The notes under the pieces were generated by a model. The model worked only from the letters and a program-made list of their open reading frames with translations. It was not told the DNA's origin and did not search any database. A DNA stretch of 64,000 nt. It comes from Gracilaria gracilis (lineage: Eukaryota; Rhodophyta; Florideophyceae; Gracilariales; Gracilariaceae). Where the stretch lies: positions 124,001 to 188,000 of the forward strand of contig JARGSG010000031.1 in assembly GCA_030374805.1 (NCBI GenBank). The letters run 5' to 3'. Shown piece by piece: positions 11,401-21,786 of this stretch; the first letter of the stretch is position 1, and each line of letters begins with the position of its first letter. The position numbers and the translations under genes were made by a program.

Positions 11401-11792
11401 TCTGCAAACTCATCTCCCTTCTTCGTTTCGCGCTTCATTCTCCAACTTCTTCTCCCAAGGAGTTCGCCTTCTTCCAGTTCATGGAACTCATCCCACCCAG
11501 CGACGAAGTCGATCTCACCCTCAACTGCGTTTGCGTCCGATGGGCAACAGACGACGAACATAACCACAACATCCACCCAGTTCCTATCTCTACCCACTCC
11601 ACTTCCGATAACGTTCCCCCTTGGTATGGACTCATCCCCTCTTCCTCCATCCTCGGCTCCGTTCATGTTCTCCGCCAGAACTACCCGGCTCCACCCTTCA
11701 CTTCTCGTCTACACTGGCGCTTTCACCGATTCTATCTCAATCGTTTCTATCGAGACCCCACCGCCAAGCCCTATTTCCCATCCAACACGTAG
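8408..11792 (+). pseudogene. KDZ/Plavaka-like transposase relic
   Basis: The reading frame moves from frame 2 (8408 to about 9705) to frame 1 (to about 10650) to frame 3 (to 11792), with an in-frame TAG at 11259. Near the start is a C2H2-like finger, C-x4-C then H-x4-C. In frame 1 around 9740-9870 come FRDSHG, HPIIASYCADIPEAK and CHRC, and near 10140 PLHNFHLGVSKL. In frame 3 near 10690 comes KFHLLDRIVEEIRRFGG, with FNDAGKFEHTH further on. This series matches the RNase-H-fold KDZ superfamily (Plavaka group) of fungi and algae. Such enzymes catalyse cut-and-paste transposition. The C/T-rich coding strand also gives long chance ORFs in other frames. Two frame changes and a stop indicate a dead copy unless introns explain them. 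Confidence 0.75.
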
Positions 11793-12114
11793 CATCTATT
11801 CCCTGTTAGCTTCGGCTTCATACAACTTTCAGTACCGCTTCCTTTCAATTGGAAGGATTGAAGATACGCATGACATGAGAAAGAAGAACCATTTCTTCCC
11901 CATCCCACACATACCCCCACCCCTTCCCCCCCCCCTTTCACTGCACCTCATCCTAACCTTAGTAGCCCGCCTCTTCCCTACCATCAACGCCTGTCCCTTC
12001 CCTGCGTTCCGCGCGGTGTGCCACCAACCGCCCGAAACTCGCGTCCTCCGGTCGACAGGCCGCTATGTAACAATCAAGAACTGCACCTAGTCTCCGTGTT
12101 AGTTTCGCCATAAA

Positions 12115-13811
12115 TTATTCCTCCCTCACAGCTAGATATATCTTCTCCTTCGATGGTATCCACAGCCCAACAGTCGCAGTTCTCCCAGAGTTTCCCGACA
12201 CACACCTCGGATCTCCATCCACAAACCCATCGTTCTCGAACTCCTCGGCATGCTCCTCCTGTAGCAATTTCGAGGCTACCCCCCGTATTCCTTCAACAGC
12301 CCTCGGTAGATAAATCCCATACAAAGTAGAGAACAAAAGCTGTCTTTGCCCTCCACGTCCCACAACCTCGTTCATAGTTTTCACCACACAGGCAATCCAG
12401 GCGTCAAGTCTCGCAAGATGCATCACTGTTTTATCCACGTACTGCTGTTCACCGCTACTTTGCCTCTCCACTGCGTATTCTATATACACCTCCAACACTG
12501 CCACCGCCATCATATTTTTAAAGTACATATCTTCATCATCAACCTCCCTTGGTGGCCCAACCGCACGTGAACCTGAACACGCAAGCTCTTCGAACCGGCT
12601 CGTTCTCCACGCACACAACTCATTCCCCCCCACCCTTTTCTCTCCCTATCAGCTTCTCGCGCGCCTCCTCCATCTGGTGTTTTAGTTCTTCCCATAGCTC
12701 AGTCCCCTCAGTAGGTTTCGCACGTTTCGCAATCAAATCATATCCAAGCATGGAGAATAACTTGTCGCGAGCCGCCCGCTTCCGCGCCCCAGTCACATCG
12801 CTTAATTTCTGCTTCATTCGCTGCCTCAGACACTTTCCCGCACTCACATTATCTACACACTCCTGTTTCCTTCCCGCTTCTCGTATCTTCTCCCAAGTAT
12901 ATCCCATTATTTCCGTCTCCACCACATACTTCAACAGCACATCACTTCCTCCCTCCGTCGATGGCGTATACGCCCTCATCTCGTATGCCACTTGATACGG
13001 GCACCGAGGTACCATCTCTTTCTCCCCAACCACAAATATGCTGCCCTCCCTACTTTCTCCCACCGTCTCACTCCTGTTCTTCCAGCTCCTACCAACGTTC
13101 CCCGTATCAAAACAGAGTTCAGACGCATCCAACTTTTGCATACTGAAGAATCGTATTATACACAGCCCTTGTAAACCCGTAGAAGCATTCTGGGACCCCT
13201 ATATCATGCTTTCGACGCCCCTTCACTTCCTCCTCATACCTCCATCGCTTCCTACCCTTCACAGCCTCCCGTAAACTTTCAATCAGCACATTTTGCTGCT
13301 TCAGCTCCTTCCTCACCCGTTCCAATTCTTTCTGCGTGAGCTTCAAACTGACCATCATCGTATAGTGGTCCTCTCTCATATTTCTCCGCTTCCCTTTCAA
13401 CGAATTCATGCTCTCAACCAGCGCAGATCTTGGCAACACGCGTACGTTCTCTTCATCTCCTTCTCCTATTCCTGCAGTTCCCATTTCTCTTGCTCCGTTT
13501 CTCTCTCCACGATCCCCAGAATCGTCGACTCCTGCTTCATGCAAATCTTCCTCAATCCGAACGGCATTATGCCTCACACGTATTCCTTCAGGCGTTCGTA
13601 CCGCGGTTTCCACCAAGTTCCCTCCAGTTCTATGCTTGTTTCGGACAATGATATCATCTCCTTCGAAATCTCTTCCATCCACTGGTATATTGTTTCTCAC
13701 ATTTTCATTCACTGATCCACCACTGCTATGTCCTACAACTCGCTCGGGCAAATTGTCTCGTAGCCATTTCATCCTGTCCACATTGGCGTGGCTCCCTATT
13801 CCATCGCCCAC
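12115..13811 (-). pseudogene. Companion reverse-strand gene of the KDZ-like element
   Basis: Three reverse-strand frames follow each other: 13811-13119 (acidic/basic, coiled-coil-like LTQKELERVRKELKQQ), 13141-12620 (charged, helical) and 12633-12115. The first junction is explained by a possible 34-nt intron at 13143-13176 (GTTTAC to TTCAG), which joins the frames in phase. The second lies at a run of seven G on the coding strand near 12616-12622, a typical one-base slippage site. No enzyme motif is seen. It lies tail to tail with the transposase relic, so a second transposon-encoded DNA-binding or accessory protein is likely. Translation would start nine bases from the telomere-like repeat. 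Confidence 0.5.
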
Positions 13812-13819
13812 ACGCCCAA

Positions 13820-13873
13820 TTTAGGGTTTAGGGTTTTAGGAGTTTTAGGGTCTAGGGATTTAGGGGTCTAGGG
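13820..13873 (+). repeat. Degenerate telomere-like (TTTAGGG)n tract
   Basis: Two perfect TTTAGGG units at 13820-13833 are followed by imperfect units (TTTTAGG, TTTTAGGG, TCTAGGG, ATTTAGGG, TCTAGGG) to 13873. On the reverse strand this reads AAACCCTAA, the plant telo-box, directly upstream of the start at 13811. It may be an interstitial telomeric relic, a transposon end or a promoter element. The sequence cannot separate these. Confidence 0.8.
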
Positions 13874-14823
13874 TTATTACATACCCTTGGGGGCTTTTGT
13901 AGAGTTCGTGTAGAGTTCGGTGGGTTTTAGTTCAAGTTCATAGGGGGTTCATATATGATCCCTAGATGGTACATAGGGCGTTTGAAGTTGACCTTGATGT
14001 CTGGTTTGGGTTTTTTTGGACGTTTAGGGGTCCGAAATGTTGACCAAAATGTCAAAATGTTTTAATTTTGTTACTATTCTCAATTGTTGGAGATTGTATC
14101 AAGGAATGGTTGGCGGACATTTGTGGGGAAGAAAAATTTGAAAAGACTTGAAAAAATTTTGCTCCACCAACCTTCATGTATGGCAAAAAAAGTTTTTTTT
14201 TGTATATTATGGATAGTCTTTGAAGGTATACTTACCAGAACGGCGATTGCGATTAATTTTGTGTGGTAAATGTATTTTTGGTGTAGTGACTATGGCTTTT
14301 TAAGGTAGGGACAAAGTTACATATTTTTGTTTTGTAGTTCACCTGAATTTTGATGACATCTTGTAGTATCGTTGGAGAGCTTTGCGAAAAGTTTCGATGC
14401 CTATGCGTAAGCTTTAGAAGCCTGTATATGCGAAAGAGTATGCATGCTGACCCAGGGAAACACGATGATATCCGGTGGATGTACGCTAGATGTGCGGATG
14501 TATATTTTTAAATGCATATCATTCGGCATATCAGCTGTGGTATCTACCGCACACTTATCGTATATCATGCGGGTATCCAAAAAGCTTTGGATATCCCAAA
14601 GATGTACCTCAAGTCTCAGAAGATACTGATATGATCTCTGGATGTGCAAAGGATACCCAAGCTTTGGGCGACAGCTATAACAGCCGATGTGACGATTGAT
14701 ATACATTTTGTTTTATGAATCCGTATATCATTTGGGTATCAACTTGTTCCATAGGGTGATTGGGGCGTGGTCTTGGCTGAAGATGAGTTTAGGTAGGACT
14801 ACCAAAACATTGCAAAATTTGGA
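13874..14823. other. AT-rich intergenic region
   Basis: No supported gene. Words such as GGTATCC and GATATC recur between 14460 and 14660, with one 8-bp hairpin TATCCAAA/TTTGGATA near 14574-14593. The stretch separates the telomere-like tract from the 3' end of the large reverse-strand frame. Confidence 0.5.
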
Positions 14824-17800
14824 TCAGTCGGTTCTTACGAGCCATCGGATCATTGTATCGAGAACAACTAGGTCGGGAGATAACCTCCACATTGAATGAT
14901 AGTTTGGGACAGTGGCTATATTTTCTTCTCGATAGGATTTGTACATGCCTCGCACAGAGACTCCACAAAACTTTCCCAGGGGGTCCTCCTCACTAGTGCC
15001 CTTGCTTTTAGGGTCACTGCCGCTTTTGAAAACTAACCCAGTTTGAAACAGAACCCGTGGTGCAGCTCGAACTCCCGTTTTCTTCGTAGGGTTTCCTTCG
15101 CGGGTGTAATTGGCCAAGGGATATCCCACTTCCTTCCAAGGGCTCTTTCGTACCTCTCTTTCGTTCGGAAACACAATTGCGAACCTTTTCATTTGTTCTT
15201 CATTCACTTTTGGGTTTGCAAGAGAGATTGCTTCACCCTCTCCGGTTTGTCGATCTTTGATCACGGCACACCCTTCATCTTTCAATTGAATGCGGATATT
15301 CACAAGAAATTCGACAACGCGACACATCCAGTTAAGCGCGTGGTCAGTGGGAACGACTTTTGTCTCATGACTACAAAACTGCTTCAACAGTTGTAGAACA
15401 GCATCTAGAAGCATAGGACCTCTTCGCCACAATTGGAAAGATATGTTACTGAACTTTTCAGTGATATAAACTTCTTCATACGGGTCCACCTCAATTGAGG
15501 TAAATTCGGAACGGATTTTGTTTACGAAATCGAGAAGTACTGAAATATTTTGATATTTAACATCTCTCCGCCAGCGCATGTGATCCAGAGTAGAGGAAAG
15601 GGAACCTTTGGCTTGTGGTGCTTGTGTGGCTTGCTTCCCATGCTTCCGGGGACTTCTATTCTTGTTTGGAACGTCTGAGATGCGAAGCTTTCCAAAAACT
15701 GCCTGGCTACCCCAAACTCTGGAATACATTGAATTTGGGATAGGATATGCTTTACATATCCTAGGACATGGTTTCAAAAGTTCAATAGCATCAAAGCATT
15801 TAAATAGGTTCTTTCGTAGAGTTGCTTCAAATTCGGTTTTCAAAATCTCGGAGCGATTGCTCCCTCTGCGAAATTCGAGTTCGGCCTTGTGAATTTCATC
15901 TATTTCGACTTCCAGAATTCGGAGAGCTGCTACTGATCGCCCCTTATGAAAAGGGTTTCGACGATGTAGAGAAGTCCTGGGTGTGAATTCGTCCACTTCA
16001 AGCTTGGAAAAATGAGGGAGGAGCGATGCGTGTTCCCACAATGTGTCAATGAAATCATCGGCATCGATGTTGAGGTTTTCATCCACATTCATCAGTTCAT
16101 CAAAAGAACTTGGTTCGTTTGACAGAAGATGAGAAAAGAGACCTGGACGATAATGTGACAAAAGCTCTTTGGCGTAGTCGCAAACAAAATTTTGTCCGCT
16201 GCCATTCCTGGAGTGTTGTCCAAAGCGCTTCCTTACAAGGCAGAATTCATCTTCCAAAGAATAACAATTATCATCAACCATAACTGCAGCTTTTTCAAAA
16301 TGCTCTAAAATCAGCTTCGGATCCATACGGGCTCGGTGATAGGCACTTTCCAGACTTGGTACTCTGATTCCATACATAATGTCAAGCTCTAAGCAAACAT
16401 CTGAGACCAATAAACGTACCACAAGAATAGCCATCAATTTAAGTGCTCGATGTCGCTCTATCTGGTCTCTGACTGCAATCTTCATAATTTCTTGAACCAA
16501 TGCGTGAAGATCAAGATTATCCATGCCTTCAATACGAGCAATTGAATTTACCTCATCCTCCGGATAGTATCCTAAGACGGTCAAGAACCCGGGCTTCCGT
16601 TTCAAACTGAAGAAATTCAATTTTTTGGGCAACAGCATGTCTTCGTCAAACTCATTAATGAGGCCTTCAGTATCTGCATCTAATTCACAAAATTTCAATA
16701 ATATTTGGCTACTCGGAATCCATCTTCGGTCCAGGAAAGGCCTCCCTAGGTTATAGTCGATTTGTAACAAGCGTGGAAAAAGAATCTGAGGAAACCCTTG
16801 TATATAGTACGTCACGTCTGTGCCCAATGCCGTCAAGAGAGGGGAAGAATCCATCATCGTAGCATCTGAGACGCGGCAACCTATTGAAACCAGTAGCCTT
16901 CGGGCTGTTGCCATGAGACCTCTAACCGTAATTGAAGTTAGAGTAGCCAGGGAAATGGGTGTCAAGCACCTAATGGCATCTTTGAAGAAACAAGATTCTT
17001 CAGAGCCTGAACTTTGGTTTGCGTTTGTTACATGTGATGCAATTTGTCTGTAAATGTTATATGCCGACTGAACAAAATAATGTTCTAACTTCAGAAAAAA
17101 GGAATCGAACATTTCATAGTCAAGAATTGTAACTGGTAGAATATAAGACTTCATAGTCTCTTCCTCAGATATATTTCTTCTCGGCAGACAAAGCCACCAT
17201 GGAAGGCTTCGCACCTCATTCCCAGAAACATCAGAAGATTGCGTAATTCCGATCTCCTCCTGGAGTTCTGGGAGATAAATCACAGAATCGAAACACTTCC
17301 ACTCCTCCGAAAGGCTATAGGTGAGCTCCGTTCTTACCCCGGTACTTCCCCTTGCGGAAATAGATTTTTGTCGACGTTCGATATCATTCATGAGAAGTAT
17401 GGTCTCAAAGAATTTTCGAATCTTTTTCTCCTGATTTTGACTGCTTGACTTTGCATCAGTTGATCTTCCTGGTCGACATCGTTACCAATTCTGAAGAAGA
17501 GCTCTGGGGTTTAACAAATTGGTATAAAGAGACCTCCCAGTAGATTCATAGATAGTTGATCCTCTGGTGGCTGTTGATCTCCTTCTAGTTGAATATACTT
17601 TTACCCTTCGAACGCCTGAAGCACATAACGCAGAACCCGGTTCACGGATAACGCCTTTTTGGGAAGTCCATCCAAAGAATTCTGGATATCCAGCGGTTGA
17701 ATAAAGTACAACATTCAAATCTTTCATTGAGGTCTTCGATCTGAGAGAAGGAACAAATAACTTGGAGCACCTCGCAGTTGTACTGGGAACGTTAATGGAC

Positions 17801-20526
17801 CATGAAGATTTGATGTTTCCATACAAAGTAAATCCGATATCAATAATTCCGTCTACCATACATTCCTCTGAAAACTCACGTTTTAGCCCAGCTTTCATAT
17901 GGATTGCCTTCTGCGCGGTCAATAATCTTCTTTTCAAACCGTGCGAAGTAATCCTGAGTATAATGGGGCTAAAGAGAAGGAAATCTTCCAGGTCCATGTA
18001 TTCTCGTTCCAAAGCTGCAGTGTTTGTTGAAGATGATGGGAAAGCATTCTCATACCTTCGAGCTGGGTTAGATTGAAATTTAAGAATATTTCCAATAGCC
18101 GGTTCACCTCTTGTGATTATCTCCAAAAAGTAAGCCATGCACGAGTCGGAACCAATCCCAGAGCTGAGACAATCCCTCAGAGAAGGATCAGTAATCATTT
18201 CCAAGATATCTTCCGGACACAAATACTTTGATTTCATGTGGGTTCGGAAAGTTCGAGAGGTTTCCGGAACTTCGGCGTGTTCCTCAAGAGAAGCAAAGAA
18301 TCGAGAAATGAGCAAAAAAACGATCAAAAGTTCTTCTTGTTCAAGCTGAAGCCCTTCCCCAAAGGATGAATCATGTCCGCAGCTTCGATTATGGGTAGCG
18401 TTATTTGTTGAGGTTGGTATAGCACAACAAATTAAACGAGAATTAGTAGCTCCACAGTTACCAGCTCTTGTTGCAAATGAAGCAAACCAGAGGATAATCT
18501 CACCGCAAAAGTACCAGAAGAACTTTTGTACATCAATCTCTTGAAATCAAACATTTTCGCTTCCCATTGATGTGGTCGCTTTTTCGAAAAGGTAAATGAG
18601 TGAATAATTGCCGCTAATAGACATCTGAACAATTTCTCTGGGAATCATGGCTCTTACATGTATTGGAGAAGGTGAAAGAGTGTTCACGATCTCAAACAAA
18701 CGAACAGAAATTGGTCGCTTGCCAATGTCAAACTTTGTTGGGTTCTTCATTATCTTCTTCACATTTTGGAGAAGTAAATATTGATATGGGCCCCATTCGA
18801 AATTTTCGTCAAATCTGACGAGATTGTTGTTTGGAGCGAGATAGCGGAAGCTCTCCTGAAATCTGGATTCAAAGCGAAGGTAGATCTTTGCAGGTGTCCG
18901 GATCATAGACCCTAACCATGGTCTACTGATTATATCTAATGAGTCGATATCCACATCCAGCTTTAAAGAAGCACCTTCAGACTCGGGAAGCAATGCGTGT
19001 TTGTGATAGGCAATCTTGTGTTGAAGCATATTTGGTCCCGATGATCCCTCATAGAAAACTGTATCAATTGAAGAACCAACAACCTGAAAGACTTCGCTCA
19101 GAGTCAAACCAGAATCTCTTTGATTATGATAATGTTCGTTGTACGCAGGACGGGTTTGAACAATACAAGAGAAAGAACCGTACAAGAACGGTATGCACCA
19201 ACTGTCCAAGTCAGTGTTGGTTTACTTCACAGCATAGTCCTCACGTTTGCTACGCACAAGCAATGGAAGCGTCAGAGCCGATGCCCTCAACTCTTTGCAC
19301 CCTTTCTTCTTTTGTTCGTGACCCGCCATCGTTCTATCTGGACAAACGCCTTCTAGCTCGGTTTTCGGGTCTTCAGATGAGCTATAGAAAGCTTTAACAC
19401 TGTCGTGGAAGATTGAAAGCTGTGTAGAAACCTGTTTAAGGGAGGTAGGTTTGCGACCTTCAATGCTGGGAACCTTCGAGGAACACTTCAGCATACCGTT
19501 GGGTACTGAAGGTCGTATAATTAGCTGTTTTTCGAAAAGATCATTGGGACTTTCAATACCATCGTTAGCGCATTTACACTGGCTCTGATGATAGCTGCTG
19601 GGTCGTTCAATAACTTTTTTCGAAGTTGACCGGAAAGTTGATCCAGAAACAATGGAACTTGAACCAAGGGGGTTGATTGTAGTTCCAGGCTGAACTGCAT
19701 CACATTTGTTACGAAATGGAGGGAAGTGAAACAAAGGCTCTGAGTCCATTCCTCCAACTCTCATTAAGCTTTGTATAATTTTCCACTTCGCAGGCTTTCC
19801 CATGGAAGCGAACGGATATCCCATCAATACTTCTTTTAGATCCCAGTTCTGTACTGGAGGCGGTTGATCTAGAAACTTTACCAAGTACATGTGTTCGGTT
19901 TCCGAAATTTTGCGAAGATTGATAACTTCTTTCTGTTTCCAAAATGATAGATAACATGGGTTGGGAACGAATAATGAAACCCCACAAAAAGTCTCAGACG
20001 GATCCCAAATGAACGAATTTCTGCTGTCCATTAAAGGCATCGAAAGGGGCGCTAAGTATAGGAAAGATCCAGCTTCCGGCTTTCCTTGAACAAACGCAAC
20101 TCCAAAGCACCTAATAGTATACCTGTTGCATTTGTGGAGGCGAAACCTGTCTCCTTTTTGTGGTTCGACACATGATTGAAAGAAGAATCGAAAGCTTTCC
20201 ATATTGACAACTCCATGAATATCTTCCACACAAACAGTGGATTCCTCCTCAGTCGGCTCATTTACATGGCATTCCGTGCAGAAACACATATCAAAAATAG
20301 AACCACGAAAATACTTCTAAAATTCTACTATTCGACCACATGTAGTCGAGGTCAAAATATTGTATAAGTTCGAAAGTTTCTGAATGATAGGCTCTTGGGT
20401 TTCTATCAGCTCATCCAGAGATCTGCAAGGAACACAATGTTCGACCACACATGGAATGCTATTATGAATGAAAGTGTTTTCCCGAAAAAGAGAGACAAGC
20501 GGGTCGCTCGTTGAAACATGCGACAT
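14824..20526 (-). pseudogene. Giant unrecognised reading frame (~1,900 codons) with four in-frame stops
   Basis: Read from the ATG at 20526, one frame stays open to the stop at 14824, interrupted only by TAG at 20317-20319, TAA at 19222-19224, TGA at 18547-18549 and TAA at 17482-17484. The stop-free blocks are about 69, 364, 224, 354 and 885 codons; the last is the 855-codon block from 17391 plus its in-frame lead. The N-terminus is Cys/His-rich (HCVPC, CFCTEC), suggesting zinc binding. The rest is a mixed globular sequence with no P-loop, DDE, RT or recombinase motif that I recognise. Short in-phase introns could remove two stops (17441-17485, GTAACG to AGCAG; 19202-19225, GTAAAC to GACAG) but not obviously the others. 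It lies head to head with the basic protein at 20684. It may be a gene of a large unknown mobile element or a nonsense-decayed host gene. Confidence 0.6.
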
Positions 20527-20681
20527 TTCCTATGCTATAGTCCACAAGGCTTTTTGTTGTTTGGAGTCATCAACTGCACAACTAGTTCAACAAGAGACCG
20601 CAAGCCACGAGATCAAAACCTGTTCGGATTTGCAACGATTACCTAAAACTTGAAGCTCAAACTATTGTTGTACTATCGACA
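20527..20681. promoter_or_regulatory. Short divergent promoter region
   Basis: Only about 155 bp separate the divergent start codons at 20526 (reverse) and 20682/20684 (forward), so the two genes probably share a bidirectional promoter. No TATA box or other named motif is clear. Confidence 0.35.
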
Positions 20682-20683
20682 AT

Positions 20684-21406
20684 GTGGAGAAAAACGTTGG
20701 ATCTCGACGACGAGGAGCTTTTGATGCAAAGAGACACGTGTTGTCCGTGTATTCTTCGTATTTGACAAATACAGAAGGAACACGTGGAGCTCGATCCGTA
20801 ACGTTTTCCAGACCAGATAATCACACGTGTTACAGAACAGAATTTCTCTATGGTAAAAGTAACTGCGGTGTGCAGTCCACTGTCCCCGCAGGTACGACCG
20901 GCTATGAGCGACAAAGGAAGCTACGAAACAAGAAGTACAGCATGAAGCCTAACGCCTCCGCTCGTTTGAGAAAACAGAGTATTATAAGGAAGGGGCTTCT
21001 TCGGGAAAGAGAGAGAGAGGCAGCTTTCCTGAAAGAAATATTGAAATGGGAGATACCGTTAGCCGTCAAAGAGTCGCGAGCATCTAGTTTGGGAGACAAT
21101 GAAACCGGTGGTGGGAACCTGAATGTATCTTTAGAGGAGAAAGAAAATCGCTTTGCACAAAAGACTATTTCGATCCAACTTGATGAGTGTTTGGAACCTT
21201 CAACAAGCACATTGACAAAATTTACGGGGATCCAATCAAGTGGATTGGATTCCCGAAAAACGAACATTAGCGATGAAAGAAACAGATCTGGAGAGCACTT
21301 GAATATATTGAACGCTTTGAAAAAGAATACCAGATCACAGAAGCCACGAATTCAACAGACAAAATCTAGAAAGAAGAAAAAGAACACGACGATGAAACTG
21401 ACCTGA
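20684..21406 (+). CDS. Small basic hypothetical protein
   Basis: An uninterrupted frame ends in a strongly basic tail (KSRKKKKNTTMKL). The middle is Arg/Lys/Glu-rich and helical (RKGLLREREREAAFLKEIL), suggesting nucleic-acid or protein binding. The frame has only a GTG at 20684. A better model starts at the ATG at 20682, reads MWRKTLDLDDEELL, and splices a 143-nt intron at 20749-20891 (GTATTC to CCGCAG) in phase into TTGYERQRKL of the long frame. That exon avoids the less plausible first third. The gene is head to head with the giant frame, so both may belong to one element. No known family. Confidence 0.5.
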   Translation: MEKNVGSRRRGAFDAKRHVLSVYSSYLTNTEGTRGARSVTFSRPDNHTCYRTEFLYGKSNCGVQSTVPAGTTGYERQRKLRNKKYSMKPNASARLRKQSIIRKGLLREREREAAFLKEILKWEIPLAVKESRASSLGDNETGGGNLNVSLEEKENRFAQKTISIQLDECLEPSTSTLTKFTGIQSSGLDSRKTNISDERNRSGEHLNILNALKKNTRSQKPRIQQTKSRKKKKNTTMKLT

Positions 21407-21412
21407 CCCTTT

Positions 21413-21476
21413 GGTACGACGGTACGAAAGGTACAGTACCGTTGGTTCCGTTGGTATCGTCGGTACCGACTCGGTA
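21413..21476. repeat. Cluster of GGTAC words
   Basis: GGTAC occurs at 21413, 21421, 21430 and 21462, with GGTATCG and GGTTCCG variants between, just after the stop of the basic protein. Because GTAC is self-complementary, several small hairpins can form. It may be a degenerate short tandem repeat or an element end. Confidence 0.5.
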
Positions 21477-21786
21477 TTTTCAGTGACATTTTTAGACGTC
21501 AATTATTTTCACCCCCAAAACGACTCTTAAAACCATGTTTACATACCCCTGCATATCGGCGATATATCAAGGTCAGGCCCTGCGCCTCTCTCGGGACGGT
21601 GCTACAAGCAGTCTGGATAGATGTATAATCAAGATCAAGATAAGATGCCAAACCGGTGTGGTCACACCAACTACCACCGTTCTTGAACTCCGTACGTAGT
21701 GGTATATATATATTTCTCGTACCACGTCCTTGTTTTGATCCTTCATTGGTCTGAAGATCCAAGCTTGAGAACGAGAGAGAGAGAGA

